Shown in pieces: positions 1-5,497 of a DNA stretch of 5,497 bases. The notes below the pieces were generated by a model that saw nothing but the letters and a program-made list of their open reading frames with translations, was not told the DNA's origin and searched no databases. This stretch comes from Pseudomonadales bacterium. GTDB lineage: Bacteria; Pseudomonadota; Gammaproteobacteria; Pseudomonadales; IMCC2047. The stretch's first letter is position 1. The number at the start of each line of letters is the position of its first letter. The position numbers and the translations under genes are program-made. The DNA lies in NCBI GenBank assembly GCA_021736745.1, contig JAIPFG010000224.1:1-5497 (forward strand). Reading direction: 5' to 3'.

Positions 1-232
1 GGGGGTGAACAGCCGCACTGACCAAGGTTAGGAGGGAGATTGACAGTGTCATGCTTGAGCGGCTCCAGCCAAACTCAGTCTCAAGATCGTTAATGATAAA
101 GGCAAAACTTGCATATAAAAGTGGGCCGACATTGCCTGACATGCCAATAAAGCAGGCAAGAACAATTGGCCACCCAAAAATGGGCGTTCGGTAAAAATCA
201 CGATTGGCATATTGAGTAGTAGTGATATTCAT
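1..232 (-). CDS. MFS transporter, N-terminal part (gene runs off the left edge)
   Basis: On the minus strand an open frame starts with ATG at 232 and stays open to position 1, giving 77 codons of a truncated gene. The translation opens with a short polar tail (MNITTTQYANRDFYRTP), followed by a first membrane segment around residues 18-40 (GWPIVLACFIGMSGNVGPLL). A loop with the motif FGWSRSSMTLSISL then leads into a second helix. An FGWSR-type loop before helix 2 is characteristic of major facilitator superfamily carriers of the monocarboxylate/oxalate-formate type, which move small organic acids across the inner membrane. No other in-frame start lies nearby upstream, and the ATG has only a poor Shine-Dalgarno sequence. 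The gene is divergent from the FAD oxidase and shares with it a 164-bp intergenic region containing a palindrome. The MFS assignment is fairly safe; the substrate is unknown because most of the protein is missing. Confidence 0.8.
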   Translation of the reverse strand, partial: MNITTTQYANRDFYRTPIFGWPIVLACFIGMSGNVGPLLYASFAFIINDLETEFGWSRSSMTLSISLLTLVSAAVHP

Positions 233-250
233 CTTGTGGTACTTATTTTT

Positions 251-267
251 AGTATAAAAAGTGTCAA
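251..267 (-). promoter_or_regulatory. Possible -10 element for the MFS gene
   Basis: On the minus strand TATACT (256 down to 251) matches the sigma70 -10 consensus at five of six positions and lies 18 bases before the MFS start codon. A perfect TTGACA (267 down to 262) lies just upstream, but only 5 bases separate the two, so they cannot act together as a normal -35/-10 pair. No good -35 sits at 16-18 bases from TATACT. This is a tentative promoter placement only. Confidence 0.25.
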
Positions 268-312
268 TGTACTTGTATTGGCTGTTTAGCGAAACCTTGT
301 TGCGTTGGGAAT

Positions 313-330
313 TTAGGGTTCTCACCCTAA
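313..330. promoter_or_regulatory. Palindromic operator candidate 1 (TAGGGT-N4-ACCCTA)
   Basis: TTAGGGT at 313-319 and ACCCTAA at 324-330 form a perfect 7-bp inverted repeat around the spacer TCTC. The site lies in the divergent region, centred about 75 bp before the FAD oxidase ATG and about 90 bp before the MFS ATG, so a bound regulator could act on both genes. The same 6-bp arms with the same 4-nt gap recur upstream of the TonB receptor. A dyad of this size and spacing fits a dimeric helix-turn-helix regulator. I do not recognise the motif as that of a named regulator. Confidence 0.6.
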
Positions 331-384
331 TTAGAGATGTTAAAAAAACGCTAATAGTTGATATCCTAAGTTAATCATTTATAC

Positions 385-390
385 GAGGAA
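385..390 (+). promoter_or_regulatory. Ribosome binding site that fixes the FAD oxidase start
   Basis: GAGGAA at 385-390 is a good Shine-Dalgarno sequence with 6 bases to the ATG at 397. A TTG at 391 is in frame two codons earlier but directly abuts the ribosome binding site, so it is unlikely to be the start. Confidence 0.75.
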
Positions 391-396
391 TTGTTT

Positions 397-1791
397 ATGG
401 CGCCGCCGCCTCATGTCACCCAAGCAATAGAAAAGTTGAAAGGCCTACTTGGGGAAAGGCTGAGTACTAACGCAAGTGTTCTCGATCTCCACGGGCATGA
501 TGAGTCGTGGCATACAACCGTCCCACCTCATGCCGTTTGTTTTGCGCATAGCATAGAAGAAGTGAGCGCTATCGCTTCGGTTTGCAACGATTTACAGGTT
601 CCTATCATTCCATTCGGTACAGGTACGGGCATGGAAGGTCATGTGGTTGCGGTACAAGGAGGAATATGTATTGACTTGTCTCAAATGAATCAAATCCTAG
701 AGCTGAATCAGGATGATTTTGATTGCCGGGTTCAGGCGGGAGTGACCAAGAATCAACTCAACGAATATTTGCGAAATACCGGTTTGTTTTTTTCAGTTGA
801 TCCGGGTGCTGACGCTTCAATCGGGGGCATGGCCGCGACTCGTGCATCTGGAACCAATACAGTACGTTACGGCACAATGCGTGAAAACGTACTTTCCCTG
901 AAAGTGGTCATGGCCGATGGACGTATTATTAAAACAGCAGGAAGGGCACGAAAATCTGCAGCCGGTTATGATTTAACTCACTTATTTGTCGGTTCAGAAG
1001 GAACCCTTGGCATTATTGTCGAGGTGACAGTGCGGTTACATCCAATACCTGAATCCATTGCTGCTGCCTCGGTGTATTTTGACGATATAGAAAGTGCTGT
1101 TGCAGCAGTGCAGTTAACGATGCAAAGTAATATTCAAATGGCACGTATTGAATTATTGGATAGCGCTCAAATGGCCGCGATCAATAATTATTCAAAGACC
1201 GATTATCCGGTCAAGCCAACTTTGTTTGTAGAATTTCATGGGACCAAAGCGAGTGCTCAAGAACAGGCGACACTTTTTGGTGAAGTCAGTGATGAGTATG
1301 GCGGTGGTGGATTTGCCTGGACAGCCAATACTGAAGAAAGATCGCGAATGTGGGCGGCAAGGCACGATGCCGCCTATGCGGCAGGGGCCGTCCGTCCAGG
1401 TGCGAGAGCAATTGCGACAGACGTTTGTGTACCTATTTCCCGGTTGGCGGAATGTATCAGAGCAACGCGCGAAGATGCAAAGAATCGATCCAATTTAACA
1501 ACCATGCTAGCGGGTCATGTTGGCGATGGGAATTTTCATTTTGTCTTTTTAGTGGATAGAAATAACCCTGAAGAGTTGGCGCAGGTGAAGGACATCTATG
1601 GTCGCTTAATCAAGCGTGCGCTTGAAATGGAAGGGACCTGTACGGGCGAACATGGTATTGGGATAGGAAAACAACAATATCTTATTGATGAATTTGGTGT
1701 GGACACGATAGATGCCATGCGTGCGATCAAGAGTGCCCTGGATCCTAAGGGCATTATGAATCCTGGCAAAAAGCTACCCAGTGATAGCTGA
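397..1791 (+). CDS. FAD-linked oxidase, D-lactate dehydrogenase (LDHD/Dld1)/GlcD-like
   Basis: This 464-aa protein belongs to the VAO/PCMH flavoprotein family. It has an N-terminal FAD-binding domain (about residues 40-215) with PFGTGTGMEGH (72-82), VDPGADASIGG (134-144), ASGTNTVRYGTMRENVLSL (150-168) and FVGSEGTLG (197-205). The C-terminal FAD-oxidase domain (about 220-457) has GHVGDGNFH (373-381) and GEHGIG (417-422). H374, H381 and E418/H419 correspond to the metal/substrate-site residues known in this family. The order of motifs and full length match eukaryotic-type D-lactate dehydrogenase (cytochrome) very well. The family oxidises D-2-hydroxy acids to 2-keto acids and passes electrons to cytochrome c or quinone. 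There is no signal peptide, so it is probably cytoplasmic or peripheral to the inner membrane. It appears to be a single-subunit enzyme, since no GlcE- or GlcF-like gene is adjacent. The family call is secure; D-lactate as the actual substrate is not, and another 2-hydroxy acid is possible. Confidence 0.92.
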   Translation: MAPPPHVTQAIEKLKGLLGERLSTNASVLDLHGHDESWHTTVPPHAVCFAHSIEEVSAIASVCNDLQVPIIPFGTGTGMEGHVVAVQGGICIDLSQMNQILELNQDDFDCRVQAGVTKNQLNEYLRNTGLFFSVDPGADASIGGMAATRASGTNTVRYGTMRENVLSLKVVMADGRIIKTAGRARKSAAGYDLTHLFVGSEGTLGIIVEVTVRLHPIPESIAAASVYFDDIESAVAAVQLTMQSNIQMARIELLDSAQMAAINNYSKTDYPVKPTLFVEFHGTKASAQEQATLFGEVSDEYGGGGFAWTANTEERSRMWAARHDAAYAAGAVRPGARAIATDVCVPISRLAECIRATREDAKNRSNLTTMLAGHVGDGNFHFVFLVDRNNPEELAQVKDIYGRLIKRALEMEGTCTGEHGIGIGKQQYLIDEFGVDTIDAMRAIKSALDPKGIMNPGKKLPSDS

Positions 1792-1823
1792 ACCGGGTGC
1801 TTAGGTTATTGAGTTTTTAAAGA

Positions 1824-1850
1824 TTTTGAAGAGGAAATGCCCTCTTAAAA
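1824..1850 (+). terminator. Weak hairpin after the FAD oxidase
   Basis: AAGAGG (1829-1834) pairs with CCTCTT (1841-1846) around the 6-base loop AAATGC. The stem can extend by TTTT (1824-1827) with AAAA (1847-1850) past one bulged G. No T-run follows directly, so it is a poor intrinsic terminator. It may only protect the 3' end or attenuate read-through into the receptor gene. Confidence 0.25.
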
Positions 1851-1894
1851 TTAAACGCCGGTCATTGATTTTTTCTAAATTTCTTAGTTTTGGC

Positions 1895-1910
1895 TAGGGT
1901 GATGACCCTA
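1895..1910. promoter_or_regulatory. Palindromic operator candidate 2 (TAGGGT-N4-ACCCTA)
   Basis: TAGGGT at 1895-1900 and ACCCTA at 1905-1910 form a perfect 6-bp inverted repeat around GATG. It repeats the arms and spacing of the site at 314-329, and both are followed on the plus strand by AATT. It is centred about 185 bp before the receptor ATG and overlaps a possible -35 element, a position where a bound protein would repress. The recurrence of a 16-bp dyad before two separate genes in a small window is the main support. Confidence 0.6.
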
Positions 1911-1929
1911 ATTTAGGAGCATATATACA
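1902..1929 (+). promoter_or_regulatory. Possible promoter of the TonB receptor
   Basis: ATGACC (1902-1907, four of six to TTGACA) and TATACA (1924-1929, four of six to TATAAT) are separated by 16 bases, directly over and after palindrome 2. Transcription from here would give a leader of about 150 bases containing both stems described below. The match is modest, and the overlapping TATATA at 1922-1927 is an alternative -10 with poorer spacing. Confidence 0.3.
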
Positions 1930-1942
1930 GGAAGTGTTGTTG

Positions 1943-2020
1943 TAGACTAATTCCGGATGTTGGCTACTTTATGTGCATCTGAATAGTCTATCCAGTCCAG
2001 CCTTTGGATAAAGGCTATTC
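1943..2020 (+). promoter_or_regulatory. Two mutually exclusive stems in the receptor leader
   Basis: Stem A pairs TAGACTA (1943-1949) with TAGTCTA (1984-1990), TTC (1951-1953) with GAA (1981-1983) and GATG (1956-1959) with CATC (1976-1979), with a bulged A and a bulged C and a 16-base loop. Stem B pairs GAATAG (1981-1986) with CTATTC (2015-2020) and TATCCA (1989-1994) with TGGATA (2005-2010). Both use 1981-1986 and part of 1987-1994, so they cannot form together. Neither is followed by a T-run. It does not match any riboswitch class I recognise. Confidence 0.35.
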
Positions 2021-2071
2021 AAATAATAATATGAAAGACATCAAACTGTTATGGCTCAATGCAACCACAAA

Positions 2072-2078
2072 AAGAGGA
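2072..2078 (+). promoter_or_regulatory. Ribosome binding site that fixes the TonB receptor start
   Basis: AAGAGGA at 2072-2078 sits 9 bases before the ATG at 2088. The in-frame ATG at 2079 touches this site and is therefore too close. The ATG at 2031 and TTG at 2004 lack a well-spaced ribosome binding site. Starting at 2088 also gives a normal signal peptide with a basic N-terminus. Confidence 0.75.
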
Positions 2079-2087
2079 ATGAATTTA

Positions 2088-4391
2088 ATGAAATCTAATT
2101 TACTGTTTCGCCATCGAGCACTGACTGCATCAATTAAAGGGATCATAAATGCTGCGGCTATTGGCGTATTGGCGTTAAATTCATTAGCCCTTGAAGCGGC
2201 TGAAAATAAAAAATCCTTTGTGATCGAGGAGGTCGTTGTTACCGCAACTAAGAGGGGTGCGGCAAGTGCACAGGATGTTCCCATCGCGATAAGTGCGTTT
2301 GATGCCTCGAGACTGGAAGATATGGGTGTTACGCAGTTTGATCAGTGGGCTGGTCAAGTACCGGGATTAAACTTCGAAGATTGGGGCCCCGGAGATAAAG
2401 ATTTTGTGATTAGAGGTATTAATTCACCCACGGGAGCAACGGTTGGCGTTTATTTCGATGAAGCGGTAATCACAGGGCGGTTTTTGGAGAATGGCGGCGG
2501 CAGACAGGTAGATTTTAAACTCCATGATATCGAACGGGTTGAGGTGTTGAAAGGGCCACAGGGTACTCTTTATGGAGCGAACTCTATGTCCGGCACCATT
2601 CGAATTATTACTGAAAAGCCGAATCTTGAAACGATAGATGCTTTTCTCGAAACTGAGCTTAGCGATACCGATAATGCAGATAACAATAACTATGCAGTGA
2701 ACGGCATGCTGAATATTCCCTTGGTGGAAAATAAAGCCGCTTTGAGAGTCGTCGGTTGGAAACATGATGATGCAGGGTATATTGATAATATCCGATACAA
2801 TAAAAAGGGCGTGAATGATGCTGACATTGAAGGCGCGAGAGCAATTTTAAAAATTCAAGCATCGGATAATTTTAGCTTAACCGGAATGGTGCAGATGCAG
2901 GATGTCATGCTGGATAACGATAGTCGGATTACGCCCTCAGGTGTTGTTAGCGTTGGCGCGGCTAATCCACTGTTTGGACCGGCTATGCCCACTTTAATGG
3001 GTGGGGACAATATTAGCACGGAATATGTTCGTACACCTTGGGATGAGGAAGCGCGCATCTACAGTTTAACGGCTGAGTGGGATTTAGACCACGGGAGCTT
3101 AACCGCGACAACGAACCTTTTTACACGTGATATTGATTATATTTATGACTCCACACCTATTCTGATTTTTTTCCAAGCTCCTGTTGTAGCGATAACTAAC
3201 CAAATTCAAGAGCGCGAAGTGCACTCGACGGAAGTTCGCTACGCCTCTAGTTTTGACGGAGCCTTTAATTTTGTGGTGGGTTTGCTCTACCAGGAAGATG
3301 ATATCGATTTTGACCTGCAAGTGTTAACAGCAGACGCAAATGGAAACCCGATTGGAAAATTCAGCCAATTAGATGCGGACGATGCTTTTATTGGATCCGG
3401 CAGTACTATTTTTGGGCGCACCCTTTCGGTTGAGTCTGAAAATAGAGCGGTATTCGGCGAAATCAATTATCAACTATCCGAGACCTTAAACCTAACCTTG
3501 GGTGCGCGGTATTTCGAATCGGAGTCTGAATCCGCATCTGCAAATACGCATCCGTTTTTTGGGTTCCAAGGGAATCCGATTGAGTTTCAAAACCGAAGCA
3601 CCGAGGACAATAAAGCGACTTTCAAGGCGAATCTGACCTATGAGCCAAATGAAGATTTATTGTTTTATGGAAATATCGCTCAGGGATTTAGACCGGGTGG
3701 TACGAATGCCGTTATTCTACCAATTAATGTCGTATTACCTGAGGGTTTTGACTCCGATGAGCTGATTAGCTATGAGATAGGAACCAAGACTACCTGGCTA
3801 GAGAAAAGACTTCAGTTGAATGCTTCCCTTTATTACACGGATTGGGAAGATATTCAAACCGGGAATGCGGTACAGAGTTTCTCCTTCACGGATAATTTGG
3901 GTGAAGCAACGGTAATGGGCATGGAAGTTGATTTGCGTTATCGACCCAATGAGAACTGGGAGTTTTCAATAGGGGGTAGTTGGATCGATACCGAATTAGA
4001 CAGTGATGAGCCAAGTACTGTGGGGGACAATCCAGGCCAGGCGGGTGATGAGTTCCCTAATGTTCCTAACTTCACTGGCTTTGTTGCCACCTCGTATAAT
4101 TGGCAGGTAACGGACGCCGTGGAAGGACGGGTCAACCTTGACTATAACTACCGTGGTTCCAGCGCGACAGAATTCAATAGCGCAAGCCCTTTCTACAATA
4201 AGCTTGATGCATATGGCGTTGCAAACCTGAATTTTGGTATCAAAACCGATAACTGGCACGTATCGCTGTTTGTCAGAAATCTGTTTGATGAAGATGAGGC
4301 GATTGATATTCTCGACGATGATCAGGAACAGAAGGCGGCTTTGATTTTAAGACCGCGGACTATCGGGTTAAAAATTAAATACCAAATTTAA
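2088..4391 (+). CDS. TonB-dependent outer-membrane receptor
   Basis: This 767-aa protein is an energised outer-membrane transporter driven by TonB-ExbB-ExbD. A signal peptide spans about residues 1-37: basic start MKSNLLFRHR, hydrophobic core around 19-35, likely cleavage in LEAAEN. A TonB-box-like segment EEVVVTA follows at 47-53. The plug domain (about 60-178) has DVPIAISAF (63-71), DFVIRGINSP (105-114), VGVYFDEAVITG (119-130) and VEVLKGPQGTLYGANSMSGT (151-170). The rest is a 22-strand-type beta barrel, including a late GNIAQGFRPGGTN strand, ending LRPRTIGLKIKYQI. Length is normal for the family and there is no frameshift. The sequence type resembles the large proteobacterial group often found near catabolic genes rather than the classical siderophore receptors, but substrate cannot be assigned. 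Upstream palindrome 2 links it to the FAD oxidase and MFS genes. The chain ends in Ile rather than the usual Phe/Trp. Confidence 0.95.
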   Translation: MKSNLLFRHRALTASIKGIINAAAIGVLALNSLALEAAENKKSFVIEEVVVTATKRGAASAQDVPIAISAFDASRLEDMGVTQFDQWAGQVPGLNFEDWGPGDKDFVIRGINSPTGATVGVYFDEAVITGRFLENGGGRQVDFKLHDIERVEVLKGPQGTLYGANSMSGTIRIITEKPNLETIDAFLETELSDTDNADNNNYAVNGMLNIPLVENKAALRVVGWKHDDAGYIDNIRYNKKGVNDADIEGARAILKIQASDNFSLTGMVQMQDVMLDNDSRITPSGVVSVGAANPLFGPAMPTLMGGDNISTEYVRTPWDEEARIYSLTAEWDLDHGSLTATTNLFTRDIDYIYDSTPILIFFQAPVVAITNQIQEREVHSTEVRYASSFDGAFNFVVGLLYQEDDIDFDLQVLTADANGNPIGKFSQLDADDAFIGSGSTIFGRTLSVESENRAVFGEINYQLSETLNLTLGARYFESESESASANTHPFFGFQGNPIEFQNRSTEDNKATFKANLTYEPNEDLLFYGNIAQGFRPGGTNAVILPINVVLPEGFDSDELISYEIGTKTTWLEKRLQLNASLYYTDWEDIQTGNAVQSFSFTDNLGEATVMGMEVDLRYRPNENWEFSIGGSWIDTELDSDEPSTVGDNPGQAGDEFPNVPNFTGFVATSYNWQVTDAVEGRVNLDYNYRGSSATEFNSASPFYNKLDAYGVANLNFGIKTDNWHVSLFVRNLFDEDEAIDILDDDQEQKAALILRPRTIGLKIKYQI

Positions 4392-4401
4392 TTGTTTTTG
4401 A

Positions 4402-4437
4402 AGGTAAAAAGCCCGAACTTGTTCGGGCTTTTTACCT
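4402..4437. terminator. Strong symmetric rho-independent terminator
   Basis: A perfect 16-bp inverted repeat (arms 4402-4417 and 4422-4437) surrounds the tetraloop CTTG. Its core is AAAAAGCCCGAA / TTCGGGCTTTTT, a GC-rich stem ending in a T-run on the plus strand and, by symmetry, on the minus strand. It begins 11 bases after the receptor stop codon and should end that transcript, separating it from the downstream DMT gene. Confidence 0.93.
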
Positions 4438-4543
4438 GGAAGGCCACCCTGAAAGTTAATAGCGATTATCAATAAGGGGGCATAAATCCATCCCAAAATA
4501 TTGGCGTACCTGCTCATGGATCATCAGAAAGTGATAGTAAACT

Positions 4544-5476
4544 GTGTCTAACGCGCCAGCATTAAACCAAAAACTGGGTGCCACACTGGCGATAATTTCC
4601 GTTGCCTTTTGGGGCTTGCTCCCCGTGTCATCCAAAGGCCTTCTGGACACGGTTGATGCCTATACCTTGAATTTTTATCGCTTTGTTGTGGCGACTATTC
4701 TTCTCGGTGTTTATTTAGGGCTTAAAGGGACGCCGCCCATATTGATGAAATTGCAACCTAAGCATTATGGCTTGATGGTGAGTGCTGTGCTGGGGTTGTT
4801 AGTTAATCATGTAATGTTTATGGATGCGTTACAGTATATTCCTGCCGGGAGCAGCCAGATTATTGTCCAGCTGGGTCCTATTACTTTGTTAATCGTCAGC
4901 GTTTTATTATTCCGAGAAGCTTTCAGTTTGAGGCAATGGGGTGGAACCTTGCTATTTGTTTTTGGTTTATGCCTGTTCTTTAATGATCGTTTGGTGGAAA
5001 TCTTTTCTTTTGCCAGTGACTATGCGTTTGGCATCTTTTATATGATAGCTGCCTCCTTAATCTGGATTTTCTACGGTTTAGCGCAAAAGTTACTGGTGGG
5101 TACCGTATCCCCGGTTTTTATCCTGCTTTGCTGTTATTCTCTGGGCGCAATCGTGCTTTTTCCTGTTGCCGACATTGATGTGATCCTGCAGCTTAACCAA
5201 GTGCAACTTTGGTTACTGGCGGCCTGCACATTGACCTCATTGATCGCTTATATCTGTTTTGGTGAGTCGCTGGTTCATTGGCCAGCATCTAAAAGTAGTG
5301 CGTTATTGGCTTTTATTCCAATAGCCACGTTGGTCTATGAAAATACATTCACTATTTTGTTGCCGCGCTATATTTCAGCAGATACTTTAAATGCTTTAAG
5401 TATTGTGGGTGCCCTATTGGTCGTTGTCGGCTGTCTTGTTGTAACGAGGCAAGAAAAATCCAAGGTGAAAGGTTGA
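4544..5476 (+). CDS. EamA/DMT-family transporter
   Basis: This 310-aa polytopic inner-membrane protein is a drug/metabolite transporter superfamily member with two EamA repeats. About ten hydrophobic helices can be placed: residues 11-30, 40-60, 74-94, 101-123, 130-147, 158-181, 188-208, 220-240, 248-274 and 281-302, with a basic C-terminal tail (TRQEKSKVKG). Typical family features are AFWGLLPVSSKGLL at the end of helix 1, NFYRF at 43-47 and the segment AGSSQIIVQLGPITLL (101-116) in helix 4, which resembles the conserved helix-4 pattern of EamA proteins. Such proteins usually export or import amino acids or other small metabolites. The start is GTG: an in-frame TAA lies at 4538-4540 and no ATG follows before helix 1. 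The ribosome binding site is weak (AAGTGA at 4529-4534). It follows a strong terminator, so it is probably transcribed independently. Substrate unknown. Confidence 0.9.
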   Translation: MSNAPALNQKLGATLAIISVAFWGLLPVSSKGLLDTVDAYTLNFYRFVVATILLGVYLGLKGTPPILMKLQPKHYGLMVSAVLGLLVNHVMFMDALQYIPAGSSQIIVQLGPITLLIVSVLLFREAFSLRQWGGTLLFVFGLCLFFNDRLVEIFSFASDYAFGIFYMIAASLIWIFYGLAQKLLVGTVSPVFILLCCYSLGAIVLFPVADIDVILQLNQVQLWLLAACTLTSLIAYICFGESLVHWPASKSSALLAFIPIATLVYENTFTILLPRYISADTLNALSIVGALLVVVGCLVVTRQEKSKVKG

Positions 5477-5497
5477 ATTGATTTGCTTATGAAAAAG

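Larger units (their letters stand above)
1792..2087 (+). other. Long intergenic region and 5' leader of the TonB receptor
   Basis: These 296 bases hold no supportable gene. They contain a weak A/T-flanked hairpin at 1824-1850, a T-rich stretch around 1868-1890, palindrome 2 (1895-1910), a possible promoter (1902-1929), two potential RNA stems (1943-1990 and 1981-2020) and the receptor ribosome binding site (2072-2078). The receptor reading frame stays open back to a TTG at 2004 and includes ATGs at 2031 and 2079, but none has suitable ribosome-binding spacing. Confidence 0.6.

Noticed and set aside
262..267. Perfect TTGACA on the minus strand as the MFS -35 box
   Set aside because: At 16-18 bases downstream there is no -10 match; the good TATACT is only 5 bases away.
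1238..1559. Two plus-strand ORFs in other frames inside the FAD oxidase
   Set aside because: They overlap conserved FAD-oxidase C-terminal domain coding and have low-complexity, motif-free translations.
2015..4259. Several minus-strand ORFs of 65-113 codons inside the receptor gene
   Set aside because: All are antisense shadows of a clearly coding receptor frame, with no domain signatures.
4438..4543. Promoter for the DMT gene in the gap after the terminator
   Set aside because: A promoter is expected here because of the terminator, but I found no -35/-10 pair with acceptable match and spacing. A lone ACCCT near 4446 has no partner arm and is not a third operator.
4516..4551. Eleven-codon ORF (MDHQKVIVNCV) overlapping the DMT start codon in another frame
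   Set aside because: It could in principle couple translation to the GTG start, but there is no ribosome binding site before it and chance ORFs of this size are common.
4456..4650. Minus-strand 64-codon ORF, partly outside the DMT gene
   Set aside because: More than half lies antisense to the DMT coding sequence, it has no visible ribosome binding site or recognisable motif, and the roughly 30 codons outside the gene resemble no family I know.
5489..5497. ATG AAA AAG at the right edge as the start of a next gene
   Set aside because: Only three codons are visible and there is no Shine-Dalgarno sequence in the preceding bases, so it cannot be supported.

Overview
This 5.5 kb window looks like a chromosomal catabolic or uptake neighbourhood of a Gram-negative proteobacterium, probably a gammaproteobacterium. 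The evidence is a TonB-dependent outer-membrane receptor, a respiratory-type FAD oxidase, Shine-Dalgarno starts and moderate GC. I cannot name the species. I see no rRNA, tRNA, CRISPR array, insertion sequence or phage gene.

Layout. The minus strand of 1-232 holds the N-terminal 77 codons of an MFS transporter that runs off the left edge. A divergent intergenic region (233-396) follows. A complete FAD-linked D-lactate dehydrogenase/GlcD-type oxidase lies at 397-1791 (+). A leader of about 300 bp (1792-2087) contains a palindrome and potential RNA stems. A complete TonB-dependent receptor lies at 2088-4391 (+) and ends in a strong, symmetric hairpin terminator (4402-4437). After a gap of about 150 bp, a complete EamA/DMT-family inner-membrane transporter lies at 4544-5476 (+), started by GTG. 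The last 21 bases hold no supportable gene.

The most notable signal is a pair of near-identical palindromes, TAGGGT-N4-ACCCTA. One lies between the MFS gene and the FAD oxidase (314-329), the other upstream of the receptor (1895-1910). Each has the same arms, the same 4-nt gap and a similar flank (AATT). This suggests one transcription factor, not encoded here, controls these genes as a regulon. The inferred model is that the receptor takes a substrate across the outer membrane, the MFS protein moves it or a product across the inner membrane, and the oxidase dehydrogenates a D-2-hydroxy acid derived from it. The substrate cannot be read from sequence. The DMT gene lies beyond a strong terminator and has no such palindrome upstream, so it is probably a separate unit.

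The receptor leader also holds two competing RNA stems that share positions 1981-1986, plus a nine-codon ORF across the first stem. This could be an attenuation-like control, but it is unproven.
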